A DNA stretch of 64,000 nucleotides. Source: a virus. This document shows positions 9,424-14,933 of the stretch, one piece after another. Every line of letters starts with the position of its first letter. The stretch's first letter is position 1. The notes under the pieces are model-generated. The model did no database searches. It was not told where the DNA came from and saw nothing but the letters and a program-made list of their open reading frames with translations. A program made the translations under genes and the position numbers. The DNA is taken from positions 1-64,000 of the IMG/VR virus record IMGVR_UViG_3300008261_000048; one strand, given 5' to 3'.

Positions 9424-10218
9424 ATGGATAAGAGTATTGTTTGGTTTGATTTAGAAACTACTGGTGTTAACACAGCAACAGATAGGATTATTGAGATCTG
9501 TATGATCAAAACTGATTTTGAAGGTAATGAGATCTCATCTTTTTATACACTCGTAAATCCTGGGCCTGGTATTGAATGGCGCCAAGAAGCGATTGATAAA
9601 CATGGAATCACACCAGATATGCTCGAAGACCAGGATAGGTTTGAATATATTGCCAAAGAAGTTATGGACTTTATAGGTGATAGCGACCTCGGTGGTTATA
9701 ATGCACTTTACTTTGATATCCCAATGCTTACTGAAGAATTTATGCGAGCTGGTCTTGTATTTAATCCTCGCGGTAAGGCCGTTATTGATCCGTTCCTAAT
9801 CTATTCTAAATACGAAAGACGAGATCTTAGTACTGCATATACCAAGTACACAGGTAAAACTTTAGATGGTGCACACCGTGCAGAAGCAGATATTCGTGCA
9901 ACAATGGAAATCTTCCAGGCACAACGTAAACTATATGATATGCCAGGATCTGCTGCCGAAATTGACCAAGCGGTTAATGAGTCTCGTCAAACGCAAGTTG
10001 ACCTAAGCGGTAAGTTTAAGTTTGCCTATATTAACGGGAAAAAAGAAATCATCTTTAATTTTGGAAAATGGGCAGGTAAACCTTTTAAAGAAGTTTATGA
10101 AGCAGATTCCAGATATATTGAATGGATGATTGATAAAGGTGAATTTGCAAAAGAAACCAAAATCATTGCAAGAAAGCTTATAGAAAAGTTAAAGGCAGAG
10201 TCTCCAATGCCATTCTAA
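9424..10218 (+). CDS. DEDDh 3'-5' exonuclease with ExoX-like C-terminal domain
   Basis: A 264-residue DnaQ-superfamily exonuclease. Exo I is WFDLETTG with metal ligands D9 and E11, Exo II is GYNALYFDIPML with D98, and Exo III is AHRAEADIRAT with H151 and D156, so the catalytic set is complete and of the DEDDh type. Residues 205-255 (FNFGKWAGKPFKEV, then YIEWMIDKGEF) match the small C-terminal domain found in exonuclease X and related phage proteins. It probably acts on DNA ends in replication or repair. Its stop codon abuts the repeated early promoter element that drives the next small genes. Confidence 0.85.
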   Translation: MDKSIVWFDLETTGVNTATDRIIEICMIKTDFEGNEISSFYTLVNPGPGIEWRQEAIDKHGITPDMLEDQDRFEYIAKEVMDFIGDSDLGGYNALYFDIPMLTEEFMRAGLVFNPRGKAVIDPFLIYSKYERRDLSTAYTKYTGKTLDGAHRAEADIRATMEIFQAQRKLYDMPGSAAEIDQAVNESRQTQVDLSGKFKFAYINGKKEIIFNFGKWAGKPFKEVYEADSRYIEWMIDKGEFAKETKIIARKLIEKLKAESPMPF

Positions 10219-10297
10219 ATTGTTAATAACTTTTTTCATCTGGAGAGAAAAAAGTCTCCCAAATATTTTCAAATCCCAAAAATTTGTTTTATATTTA
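10219..10297 (+). promoter_or_regulatory. Early host-type promoter with upstream TTGTTAATAAC element
   Basis: ATTGTTAATAAC at 10219-10230, then a GAAAAAAGTCTCC segment, then -33 TTTC (10267-10270), exactly 19 nt, and -7 TATATTTA (10290-10297). AAACGGAT precedes the ATG at 10315. Four near copies of the whole block occur in the window. Confidence 0.75.
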
Positions 10298-10314
10298 TAT
10301 AAAATTAAACGGAT

Positions 10315-10521
10315 ATGGAAAATCAAATTAACAAAGGATCAATCGTAACATACCAAGGTGGATTCTACCGGGTATCAAACTGCACAAAGAATACGGTCAA
10401 TCTAAAGTCTGTCTTTGGAAACCGAGTCTACTTCAAAAGTATTAAGCTTACTGAAGTTACAGAATCTGCTGCCGCATTCTATGAATACTGGTCTAAGTCT
10501 GAAACTTATCAATGCATGTAA
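10315..10521 (+). CDS. Small early protein, unknown
   Basis: A 68-residue protein not recognised. It begins MENQINKGSIVTYQGGFYRV, which reads as a small beta barrel (KOW or SH3-like: GSIVTYQGGFYRVSN, then TVNLKSVFG). First gene after an early host-type promoter, followed after 1 nt by the next small gene, so it is probably made early in infection. No enzymatic motif. Confidence 0.65.
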   Translation: MENQINKGSIVTYQGGFYRVSNCTKNTVNLKSVFGNRVYFKSIKLTEVTESAAAFYEYWSKSETYQCM

Positions 10522-10522
10522 T

Positions 10523-10750
10523 ATGATACGAGAAAAACACGAAAGAACTGGCCCTATAGTAATTGATCTTACAGGCCCTGATGGAAATGCATTCGCACTA
10601 ATTGGTCTTGCACAAAACTTAGCAAAGCAATTAGGGTATCAACCGAATAGGCGCGGAGAACTTACCACTGAAATGATGAGTGGTGATTATGAACATCTCC
10701 TTCAAGTATTTGATCGCGAATTTGGTAACTTTGTAATTTTAGAAAGATGA
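10523..10750 (+). CDS. Small early protein, unknown
   Basis: A 75-residue protein starting at the ATG 10523; longer starts in the frame overlap the upstream gene and are unlikely. The segment IVIDLTGPDGNAFALIG followed by LAKQLGY is also seen in many small phage proteins of unknown function. Its stop overlaps the next start by 4 nt (ATGA), indicating translational coupling. Confidence 0.65.
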   Translation: MIREKHERTGPIVIDLTGPDGNAFALIGLAQNLAKQLGYQPNRRGELTTEMMSGDYEHLLQVFDREFGNFVILER

Positions 10751-11049
10751 AAATAGAAATTGAAAAACTCAAACAGATTGAAAATGCCTTAGGGCAATTC
10801 GAGGTATGCCGTATCTTTGGTGGCGGTAATCATAATTACCTTCGCTTTGGGTATTGGAGACCAACAGATTGGAAAACTCTTCAAGAAATCCTTGGTCATT
10901 CTATTGTGGTAGAAGAAGATTCTGACTATGATGATGACTGTGGGTGGAAGTATTCCTATGTTCTATATGATCGTATGGAATGGGATATGATTCAAAAGAA
11001 TCGCCGCGAACAAATGGAATCTTGGAGAGCTCCAGTAAACAATCGTTAA
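10747..11049 (+). CDS. Small early protein, unknown
   Basis: A 100-residue acidic protein, not recognised. Tryptophan and aspartate rich (YWRPTDWKTLQEILGHS, then EEDSDYDDDCGWKYSYVLYD). Third gene of the early unit begun at 10315 and translationally coupled to the gene before it. Confidence 0.6.
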   Translation: MKIEIEKLKQIENALGQFEVCRIFGGGNHNYLRFGYWRPTDWKTLQEILGHSIVVEEDSDYDDDCGWKYSYVLYDRMEWDMIQKNRREQMESWRAPVNNR

Positions 11050-11058
11050 CCGCGATTA

Positions 11059-11066
11059 TATAAATA
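11059..11066 (+). promoter_or_regulatory. Late-type promoter TATAAATA ahead of tmRNA
   Basis: Exact TATAAATA followed by AAGG, 30 nt before the mature 5' end of the tmRNA. Between them lies a boxA-like element. Confidence 0.6.
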
Positions 11067-11072
11067 AAGGTA

Positions 11073-11088
11073 CGTTCTTTAACATATT
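11073..11088 (+). promoter_or_regulatory. boxA-like antitermination leader before tmRNA
   Basis: CGTTCTTTAACATATTG resembles the rRNA leader boxA (E. coli core TGCTCTTTAACA), where NusB and ribosomal protein S10 bind to make polymerase resistant to termination. An almost identical copy with G for A lies at 11891-11907 before the tRNA array. Confidence 0.6.
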
Positions 11089-11470
11089 GGGGGTGACCAG
11101 GTTTTGACGATTAAGCTGAAATTAGGTTACTGATGCAAGCAGGGTTAGATGGAAACCCTTAAACACCTATCGCACAATAAAAGGCGAAGAGAAATCTTCA
11201 TTCACCTGGGAAGACGCAATGGCTTTCATTGGTGCTGATTACGCTGTAGCAGCCTAATCAGTCTCGCACTCATCGTGAGATATTAAAAAGAATGAGAATT
11301 CAAGGTCTCGTTCAGAGTACTACCTTATAAGTGAACTCGACATAGTTATTGGTAACGATGTCAAAATAGGAACCATTTATTTTGGCCATTAAGAAAAATG
11401 GCCTAAGCTTGTGAATGAGGGATTTAGGTTCCTTAGTCGGACATGGGTTCGAATCCCATCACCTCCACCA
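11089..11470 (+). ncRNA. ssrA: Transfer-messenger RNA (tmRNA)
   Basis: Phage-encoded tmRNA, which rescues stalled ribosomes and tags the unfinished protein for proteolysis. The 5' end GGGGGTGACCAGGTTTTGACG and the 3' end with GGTTCGAATCCC and CACCTCCACCA form the alanine-tRNA-like domain; GGGGGTG pairs with CACCTCC over 7 bp, and CCA is encoded. The tag frame runs 11183-11254 with stop TAA at 11255-11257. It has 24 codons, beginning GEEKSS and ending ADYAVAA, so the end carries the usual Ala-Ala degron but the tag is longer than the common 8-15 residues. Length 382 nt. The resume codon is inferred, not proven. Confidence 0.93.
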
Positions 11471-11473
11471 AAA

Positions 11474-11528
11474 AGGATGCATACAGCAACTTTGGACTAG
11501 ACTTGTAAACTACAACCCAATGCATCCT
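11474..11528 (+). ncRNA. Structured inter-RNA spacer, type 1 copy A
   Basis: AGGATGCAT (11474-11482) pairs perfectly with ATGCATCCT (11520-11528). The interior starts ACAGCAA. A related element, also closed by an AGGAT stem and followed by ACAGCAA, lies at 12163-12217. It lies between tmRNA and tRNA-Gly; it may be a processing spacer or a small RNA. Confidence 0.45.
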
Positions 11529-11534
11529 GTTTCT

Positions 11535-11607
<73 letters not shown>

Positions 11608-11647
11608 CAAATTCTCACACATGTGAAACAAACACAATGTGAGTATA

Positions 11648-11655
11648 TATAAATA
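11648..11655 (+). promoter_or_regulatory. Late-type promoter TATAAATA in the tRNA-Gly/tRNA-Ser gap
   Basis: Exact TATAAATA in the context TATATATAAATAAC. It precedes a possible 31-codon ORF and a terminator. The 310-nt gap 11608-11917 otherwise holds only a host-type promoter and a boxA. Confidence 0.5.
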
Positions 11656-11673
11656 ACAAATAAAACAATTTCA

Positions 11674-11769
11674 ATGCAACTGCACGGATGTACATATTGG
11701 ATTCTTAGTAATGTGGAAAAGAATTTTCCGCAGGCGGATTCAATTACACCAAGTCCAGGCAGGAGCTGA
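11674..11769 (+). CDS. Possible 31-residue small ORF
   Basis: ATG at 11674 opens a short frame beginning MQLHGCTYWILSNVEKNF and ending SPGRS before TGA at 11767. It lies 18 nt after a late-type promoter and 25 nt before a terminator, so the gap looks like a complete miniature transcription unit. The transcript could instead be a non-coding RNA: GGAAAA and TTTTCC form a hairpin around 11713-11727. Confidence 0.3.
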   Translation: MQLHGCTYWILSNVEKNFPQADSITPSPGRS

Positions 11770-11794
11770 TAAGATAAAACACTTATAATACTAA

Positions 11795-11829
11795 GCCTCC
11801 TGGATAAAAAATTCCGGGAGGCTTTTTTT
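11795..11829 (+). terminator. Rho-independent terminator
   Basis: GCCTCCTGGA (11795-11804) pairs with TCCGGGAGGC (11813-11822, one bulge or wobble) and is followed by seven T. It separates the tmRNA/tRNA-Gly unit from the main tRNA array. Confidence 0.88.
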
Positions 11830-11838
11830 ATGGGTCTC

Positions 11839-11869
11839 TTTCAGAAAAAGATTGAATGAGTTATATTTG
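11839..11869 (+). promoter_or_regulatory. Host-type promoter for the tRNA array
   Basis: -33 TTTC (11839-11842) within CTCTTTCAGAAA, exactly 19 nt, then -7 TATATTTG (11862-11869). Followed by a boxA-like element and the array of 21 tRNAs. Confidence 0.8.
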
Positions 11870-11890
11870 TTTAGAATAGAATTTCAAATT

Positions 11891-11907
11891 CGTTCTTTGA
11901 CATATTG
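11891..11907 (+). promoter_or_regulatory. boxA-like antitermination leader of the tRNA array
   Basis: CGTTCTTTGACATATTG, the form common in Bacteroidota rRNA leaders, 22 nt after the -7 box and 11 nt before tRNA-Ser. It would help polymerase read through the long structured array. Confidence 0.65.
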
Positions 11908-11917
11908 AGGTACCAAC

Positions 11918-12003
11918 GGAAAGATGGTAGAGTTGGTTGATTACACCGGTCTTGAAAACCGGCATACCGCGAGGTATCGGGGGTTCGAATCCCTCTCTTT
12001 CCG
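11918..12003 (+). tRNA. tRNA-Ser (TGA)
   Basis: Acceptor GGAAAGA/TCTTTCC, discriminator G. Anticodon stem CCGGT/ACCGG with loop CTTGAAA, anticodon TGA. Long variable arm (CATACCGCGAGGTATC), as expected for serine. Confidence 0.94.
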
Positions 12004-12011
12004 CTTTAAAT

Positions 12012-12082
12012 TGCCCTCTCGTCTAATGGCAGGACATGTGGTTTTGGTCCACAGTGTAGAGGTTCGAATCCTTTGGGGGCAA
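12012..12082 (+). tRNA. tRNA-Gln (TTG)
   Basis: Acceptor TGCCCTC/GGGGGCA with one G-T pair, discriminator A. Anticodon loop TTTTGGT in stem GTGG/CCAC, anticodon TTG. T loop TTCGAAT. Confidence 0.92.
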
Positions 12083-12087
12083 CATAT

Positions 12088-12160
12088 AGGGAAGTAGCGC
12101 AGTTGGTAGCGCACCTGGTTTGGGACCAGGGGGTCGCAGGTTCGAGCCCTGTCTTCCCTA
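12088..12160 (+). tRNA. tRNA-Pro (TGG)
   Basis: Acceptor AGGGAAG/CTTCCCT, discriminator A. Anticodon stem CCTGG/CCAGG, loop TTTGGGA with TGG. T loop TTCGAGC. Confidence 0.95.
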
Positions 12161-12162
12161 CA

Positions 12163-12217
12163 AGGATACATACAGCAAATTTTATCAAACTGCAACTTTG
12201 AAGCCAAAACGTATCCT
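12163..12217 (+). ncRNA. Structured inter-tRNA spacer, type 1 copy B
   Basis: AGGATAC (12163-12169) pairs with GTATCCT (12211-12217). The segment ATACAGCAA directly inside the 5' strand is shared with the element at 11474-11528, and both are followed by GT. The two look like diverged copies with compensatory stem change (G-C to A-T). Confidence 0.45.
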
Positions 12218-12224
12218 GTATTTT

Positions 12225-12297
12225 GCCTCTGTAGCTCAGTTGGTAGAGCTACTGATTTGTAATCAGTGGGTCGTAGGTTCGAATCCTATCGGAGGCT
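12225..12297 (+). tRNA. tRNA-Thr (TGT)
   Basis: Acceptor GCCTCTG/CGGAGGC, discriminator T. Anticodon stem ACTGA/TCAGT, loop TTTGTAA with TGT. T loop TTCGAAT. Confidence 0.95.
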
Positions 12298-12309
12298 CAA
12301 ACATTATTT

Positions 12310-12383
12310 GGTCCGTTCGTCTAATTGGTTAGGACATCTCCCTTTCACGGAGAAGCTTACGGGTTCGATCCCCGTACGGACTA
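12310..12383 (+). tRNA. tRNA-Glu (TTC)
   Basis: Acceptor GGTCCGT/ACGGACT (first pair G-T), discriminator A. Anticodon stem TCTCC/GGAGA, loop CTTTCAC with TTC. T loop TTCGATC. Confidence 0.94.
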
Positions 12384-12389
12384 CAACAT

Positions 12390-12464
12390 TGCGGGGTGGA
12401 CTGGAGATGGTTCCAGCTCGGTCTCATAAGCCGAACCACATGGGTTCGATTCCCATCCCCGCAA
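12390..12464 (+). tRNA. tRNA-Met (CAT), initiator-like
   Basis: Acceptor TGCGGGG/CCCCGCA, discriminator A. Anticodon stem TCGGT/GCCGA with loop CTCATAA. The GCGGGGTGGA start and loop resemble bacterial initiator tRNA, but the first pair is a normal T-A and the anticodon stem lacks the full three G-C pairs. Confidence 0.88.
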
Positions 12465-12468
12465 CAAA

Positions 12469-12563
12469 GGTGGTATCTAGACGAAAATGAAATTCCTGCT
12501 GTGAAGTCGACTTAATCAGCATATTCAGAAGTAGAAATGAAGGATCGCAAATCTTTCGCCACC
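12469..12563 (+). ncRNA. Structured inter-tRNA spacer C
   Basis: GGTGG (12469-12473) pairs with CCACC (12559-12563), and an inner CGAAA pairs with TTTCG just inside. No TTCRA T loop, so not a tRNA. Function unknown. Confidence 0.35.
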
Positions 12564-12571
12564 CTCTTATT

Positions 12572-12648
12572 GGCTCGTTAGTAGAGATGGTTACAATGTC
12601 GCCCTGTCACGGCGAAGGTCACGGGTTCGAGTCCCGTACGGGCCGCCA
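12572..12648 (+). tRNA. tRNA-Asp (GTC), CCA encoded
   Basis: Acceptor GGCTCGT/ACGGGCC, discriminator G, then encoded CCA (12646-12648). Anticodon loop CTGTCAC in stem CGCC/GGCG with GTC. T loop TTCGAGT. Confidence 0.94.
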
Positions 12649-12658
12649 AAAAATGCCG

Positions 12659-12715
12659 AGGTTAATGCATAACCTAAAGTAACACGTACGGTTACACAGT
12701 AGGAAGGCTACCTAC
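12659..12715 (+). ncRNA. Triple-hairpin spacer D, tRNA-like outline
   Basis: Three hairpins in a row: AGGTTA/TAACCT with a 5-nt loop, GTAAC/GTTAC with a 7-nt loop ACGTACG, and GTAGG/CCTAC with a 7-nt loop AAGGCTA. The last two have the dimensions of anticodon and T arms, but there is no TTCRA loop and no convincing acceptor stem. Confidence 0.4.
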
Positions 12716-12720
12716 ACTTT

Positions 12721-12794
12721 GGGGGTATAGCTCAGTTGGCTAGAGCATCTGCCTTGCACGCAGAGGGTCGTGGGTTCGAATCCCTCTACCTCCA
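12721..12794 (+). tRNA. tRNA-Ala (TGC)
   Basis: Acceptor GGGGGTA/TACCTCC (one G-T), discriminator A. Anticodon stem TCTGC/GCAGA, loop CTTGCAC with TGC. T loop TTCGAAT. Confidence 0.95.
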
Positions 12795-12798
12795 CTAA

Positions 12799-12871
12799 GA
12801 TCTCGTAGCTCAGTTGGTAGAGCAATACACTTTTAATGTATGGGCCGCGCGTTCGAGCCGCGCCGGGATCA
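12799..12871 (+). tRNA. tRNA-Lys (TTT)
   Basis: Acceptor GATCTCG/CGGGATC, discriminator A. Anticodon stem ATACA/TGTAT, loop CTTTTAA with TTT. T loop TTCGAGC. Confidence 0.95.
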
Positions 12872-12882
12872 CAAAAAAATCG

Positions 12883-12966
12883 TACATCATAGTTTTCCCG
12901 TTTAGGATGTAGCTATAAGATGTAAATGTGAAAGGCGCAATCACAGTAGGTTAAGCGATATCCTAC
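12883..12966 (+). ncRNA. Structured inter-tRNA spacer E
   Basis: Three hairpins: TACATC (12883-12888) with GATGTA (12906-12911), TGTGA (12927-12931) with TCACA (12941-12945), and GTAGG (12946-12950) with CCTAC (12962-12966). The last stem is identical in sequence to the last stem of spacer D. Confidence 0.38.
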
Positions 12967-12971
12967 AACTT

Positions 12972-13052
12972 GCCGAAGTGGTGGAATGGTATACACGCTG
13001 GTCTTAGGAACCAGTGCCTAACGGCTTAAGGGTTCGAGTCCCTTCTTCGGTA
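12972..13052 (+). tRNA. tRNA-Leu (TAG)
   Basis: Acceptor GCCGAAG/CTTCGGT (first pair G-T), discriminator A. Anticodon stem CTGGT/ACCAG, loop CTTAGGA with TAG. Long variable arm, as expected for leucine. Confidence 0.94.
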
Positions 13053-13057
13053 CTAAT

Positions 13058-13132
13058 GCACCCTTAGCTCAGTGGGAGAGCATCTGCCTTACATGCAGAG
13101 GGTCGGTGGTTCGAAACCATCAGGGTGCACCA
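13058..13132 (+). tRNA. tRNA-Val (TAC), CCA encoded
   Basis: Acceptor GCACCCT/AGGGTGC, discriminator A, encoded CCA (13130-13132). Anticodon stem TCTGC/GCAGA, loop CTTACAT with TAC. T loop TTCGAAA. Confidence 0.93.
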
Positions 13133-13249
13133 AGAGAGATAGTGAAGCTGTATGATATGGTCTTAATCCCGCTGACTGTCAAAAAGGCATTAGGAGATTC
13201 AGATGTGTTGATTATATCACAGAATGCCCGAAAGACCCGAAGTCTCTCT
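13133..13249 (+). ncRNA. Structured inter-tRNA spacer F
   Basis: AGAGAGA directly after tRNA-Val pairs with TCTCTCT at 13243-13249, closing about 117 nt. The interior has no T loop and no ORF of note. This is the longest spacer in the array. Confidence 0.38.
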
Positions 13250-13254
13250 TTTAT

Positions 13255-13337
13255 TGGAAGGTGGGTGAGTGGTTAAAACCGGCAGACTGTAAATCTGCTC
13301 TCTTCGGAGTACGGCGGTTCGAATCCGTCCCTTCCAA
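13255..13337 (+). tRNA. tRNA-Tyr (GTA)
   Basis: Acceptor TGGAAGG/CCTTCCA, discriminator A. Anticodon stem GCAGA/TCTGC, loop CTGTAAA with GTA. Long variable arm (CTCTTCGGAG) as in bacterial tRNA-Tyr. Confidence 0.94.
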
Positions 13338-13342
13338 CATTT

Positions 13343-13416
13343 GGACCTTTAGCTCAGTTGGTTAGAGCATCGGACTCATAATCCGCAGGTCGCAGGTTCG
13401 AGCCCTGCAAGGTCCA
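13343..13416 (+). tRNA. tRNA with CAT anticodon (elongator Met or Ile2)
   Basis: Acceptor GGACCTT/AAGGTCC, discriminator A. Anticodon stem CGGA/TCCG with loop CTCATAA. Sequence alone does not separate elongator Met from lysidine-modified Ile2, which would read ATA. Confidence 0.9.
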
Positions 13417-13421
13417 CATTT

Positions 13422-13494
13422 AGTCGATTAGTTCAATTGGATAGAACACTTGACTACGGATCAAGAGATAAGGGTTCGAGTCCTTTATTGACTA
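13422..13494 (+). tRNA. tRNA-Arg (ACG)
   Basis: Acceptor AGTCGAT/ATTGACT (one G-T), discriminator A. Anticodon stem CTTGA/TCAAG, loop CTACGGA with ACG, normally deaminated to ICG by host TadA. The phage itself mostly uses AGA. Confidence 0.92.
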
Positions 13495-13499
13495 CTAAT

Positions 13500-13572
13500 G
13501 GTGATGTAGCTCAGTTGGTAGAGCAAAGGACTGAAAATCCTTGTGTCGGCGGTTCGATTCCGTCCATCACCA
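13500..13572 (+). tRNA. tRNA-Phe (GAA)
   Basis: Acceptor GGTGATG/CATCACC, discriminator A. Anticodon stem AAGGA/TCCTT, loop CTGAAAA with GAA. T loop TTCGATT. Confidence 0.95.
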
Positions 13573-13575
13573 CTA

Positions 13576-13650
13576 AGTAATAGGTAAGCATCTAAGGGGT
13601 CTCCTATGTAATATTAGGGCGTGTCTAACCCAAAGCCTCTGCTTATTACT
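13576..13650 (+). ncRNA. Structured inter-tRNA spacer G
   Basis: AGTAAT (13576-13581) pairs with ATTACT (13645-13650), a 4-nt bulge follows, and AAGCA (13586-13590) pairs with TGCTT (13640-13644), an 11-bp interrupted stem. The T-rich stretch after it is short. Confidence 0.4.
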
Positions 13651-13655
13651 TTTAT

Positions 13656-13727
13656 TCCTCGGTAGCTCAGAGGCAGAGCACATGACTGTTAATCATGGGG
13701 TCGGGATATCGTAATTCCCCCGGGGAG
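13656..13727 (+). tRNA. tRNA-Asn (GTT), atypical T arm
   Basis: Acceptor TCCTCGG/CCGGGGA, discriminator G. D arm GCTC/GAGC, anticodon stem ATGA/TCAT with loop CTGTTAA and GTT. The T arm is GGGAT-ATCGTAA-TTCCC: the usual TTCRA is absent and the pair next to the loop is T-T. It may be a weakened tRNA or one that folds normally despite this. Confidence 0.8.
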
Positions 13728-13762
13728 CAAAAACGCTTAATAGAACAAAGTACAAGTTCAGA

Positions 13763-13780
13763 ACAGGGTGCGGGTCCTGT
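13763..13780 (+). ncRNA. Short hairpin spacer H
   Basis: ACAGG (13763-13767) pairs with CCTGT (13776-13780) around an 8-nt G-rich loop, in the 58-nt gap between tRNA-Asn and tRNA-Ile. Confidence 0.3.
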
Positions 13781-13785
13781 GACAT

Positions 13786-13859
13786 TGGAATATAGCTCAG
13801 TTGGTTAGAGCATTCGTCTGATACGCGAAGGGTCGGCAGTTCGAGTCTGCCTATTCCAA
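13786..13859 (+). tRNA. tRNA-Ile (GAT)
   Basis: Acceptor TGGAATA/TATTCCA, discriminator A. Anticodon stem TTCGT/GCGAA, loop CTGATAC with GAT. T loop TTCGAGT. Confidence 0.94.
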
Positions 13860-13864
13860 CACAT

Positions 13865-13939
13865 GGTGGTTATAGCTCAGTTGGTTAGAGCATCTGATTG
13901 TGGTTCAGAAGGTCGTGGGTTCGACTCCCATTAATCACC
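13865..13939 (+). tRNA. tRNA-His (GTG)
   Basis: Acceptor GTGGTTA/TAATCAC with an extra 5' G (13865) opposite discriminator C, the histidine identity pair. Anticodon loop TTGTGGT in stem TCTGA/TCAGA with GTG. Confidence 0.94.
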
Positions 13940-13945
13940 CATAAT

Positions 13946-14016
13946 GGCACTATGGCCGAGTGGTTAGGTGGAGGTCTGCAAAACCTTTCACACAGGTTCG
14001 ATTCCTGTTGGTGCCT
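13946..14016 (+). tRNA. tRNA-Cys (GCA)
   Basis: Acceptor GGCACTA/TGGTGCC, discriminator T as required for cysteine. Anticodon loop with GCA in CTGCAAA. T loop TTCGATT. Confidence 0.94.
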
Positions 14017-14024
14017 CAATAAAT

Positions 14025-14097
14025 GCGTCTGTAGCTCAGTTGGTAGAGCACTGGTCTCCAAAACCAGGTGTCGGTGGTTCGAACCCATCCAGGCGTG
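14025..14097 (+). tRNA. tRNA-Trp (CCA)
   Basis: Acceptor GCGTCTG/CAGGCGT with G-T pairs, discriminator G as usual for tryptophan. Anticodon stem CTGGT/ACCAG, loop CTCCAAA with CCA. Confidence 0.93.
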
Positions 14098-14114
14098 CGA
14101 AATACATAAAATGA

Positions 14115-14564
14115 ATGAAGGTGTTTAGAAAGACAAATGGAGTCAAGGTTAATGTGATAGATCACACCCTCGAGCAGTTAAAGAATTATCCTCATGCATC
14201 GATTCACATTGGAACCGATTCACAAAATCATGGTGATGTAACTATGTATAGCACAGTGATAGCATATCGCTTTGGATCATCAGGTGTACATTATATTTTT
14301 ACTAAACATAAAATGCCAAAGATCACTGATATGTGGACACGTCTTTGGAAAGAAGCCGAGATGAGTATTGAAACCGCTGAATGGCTTACACAACAGATTA
14401 ATGTTAAGGTTCAAATTGATATGGACTATAACGGAGATGAAGAACACAAATCATATAGAATTATTTCTGCGGCTAAAGGGTGGGCAAATTCTCTGGGCTA
14501 TAAAGTAAATGTAAAACCTAACGAGCAAATTGCAACTCGTGCAGCTGATTATTGCTGTAGATAA
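14115..14564 (+). CDS. YkuK-like (DUF458) RNase H-fold protein
   Basis: A 149-residue protein. The segment HIGTDSQNHGDVTMYSTVIAY (residues 32-52) and the later QIDMDYNGDEEHKSY with the final AADYCCR match the YkuK family, predicted RNase H-like nucleases; D35, D104 and D147 are candidate metal ligands. It lies inside the tRNA array: 17 nt after tRNA-Trp and 1 nt before tRNA-Ser(GCT), so it must be on the same transcript. A role in processing or protecting the array is a guess from position. The family's biochemical activity is not settled. Confidence 0.7.
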   Translation: MKVFRKTNGVKVNVIDHTLEQLKNYPHASIHIGTDSQNHGDVTMYSTVIAYRFGSSGVHYIFTKHKMPKITDMWTRLWKEAEMSIETAEWLTQQINVKVQIDMDYNGDEEHKSYRIISAAKGWANSLGYKVNVKPNEQIATRAADYCCR

Positions 14565-14565
14565 A

Positions 14566-14650
14566 GGAAGGTTACCCAAGTGGTGAAGGGGGCAGTTTGC
14601 TAAACTGTTAGGTCGGCAACGGCGCGAGGGTTCGATCCCCTCACCTTCCG
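14566..14650 (+). tRNA. tRNA-Ser (GCT)
   Basis: Acceptor GGAAGGT/ACCTTCC, discriminator G. Anticodon stem GCAGT/ACTGT (one G-T), loop TTGCTAA with GCT. Long variable arm. Last tRNA of the array. Confidence 0.94.
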
Positions 14651-14653
14651 CTC

Positions 14654-14684
14654 TTTCAGAAATCATATCTATGTATTATATTTG
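14654..14684 (+). promoter_or_regulatory. Host-type promoter
   Basis: -33 TTTC (14654-14657) in CTCTTTCAGAAA, 19 nt, -7 TATATTTG (14677-14684). The -33 region is nearly identical to that of the tRNA array promoter at 11839. Drives the 65-residue gene at 14701. Confidence 0.8.
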
Positions 14685-14700
14685 AATAAATAGTTTAGGT

Positions 14701-14898
14701 ATGAAAAAGGATTTTATTTGGGTACGCAGGGTTATCCTAAACAAAGACAACAAGACCGTTCATTACGAGTCTTTCGTTAAACTTATTCATTTGTTTTCAG
14801 CAAAATGGAAACATAATGAAAAAGATCCACGATTTAGGGAAGCCTATAATTCATATAAAGCCTTTCTGAAACTTACACTTAGACATCAATATAATTAA
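14701..14898 (+). CDS. Small basic early protein, unknown
   Basis: A 65-residue, strongly basic protein (KDFIWVRRVILNKDNKTVHY, then SAKWKHNEKDPRF). Not recognised. It has its own host-type promoter 17 nt upstream of the ATG, and a second promoter of the late type follows it, so it is probably expressed separately from the topoisomerase genes. Confidence 0.65.
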   Translation: MKKDFIWVRRVILNKDNKTVHYESFVKLIHLFSAKWKHNEKDPRFREAYNSYKAFLKLTLRHQYN

Positions 14899-14917
14899 AC
14901 CAAACAGAGTTTTAGCA

Positions 14918-14927
14918 TATAAAAATA
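14918..14927 (+). promoter_or_regulatory. Late-type promoter TATAAAAATA
   Basis: CATATAAAAATAAAA, 7 nt before the ATG at 14934. The same 14-nt block recurs before 19545, 45755 and 51484. Confidence 0.65.
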
Positions 14928-14933
14928 AAAGGT

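Noticed and set aside
12469-12563. A tRNA in the spacer after tRNA-Met
   Set aside because: Length and end pairing are suggestive, but there is no T loop or anticodon arm of correct form.
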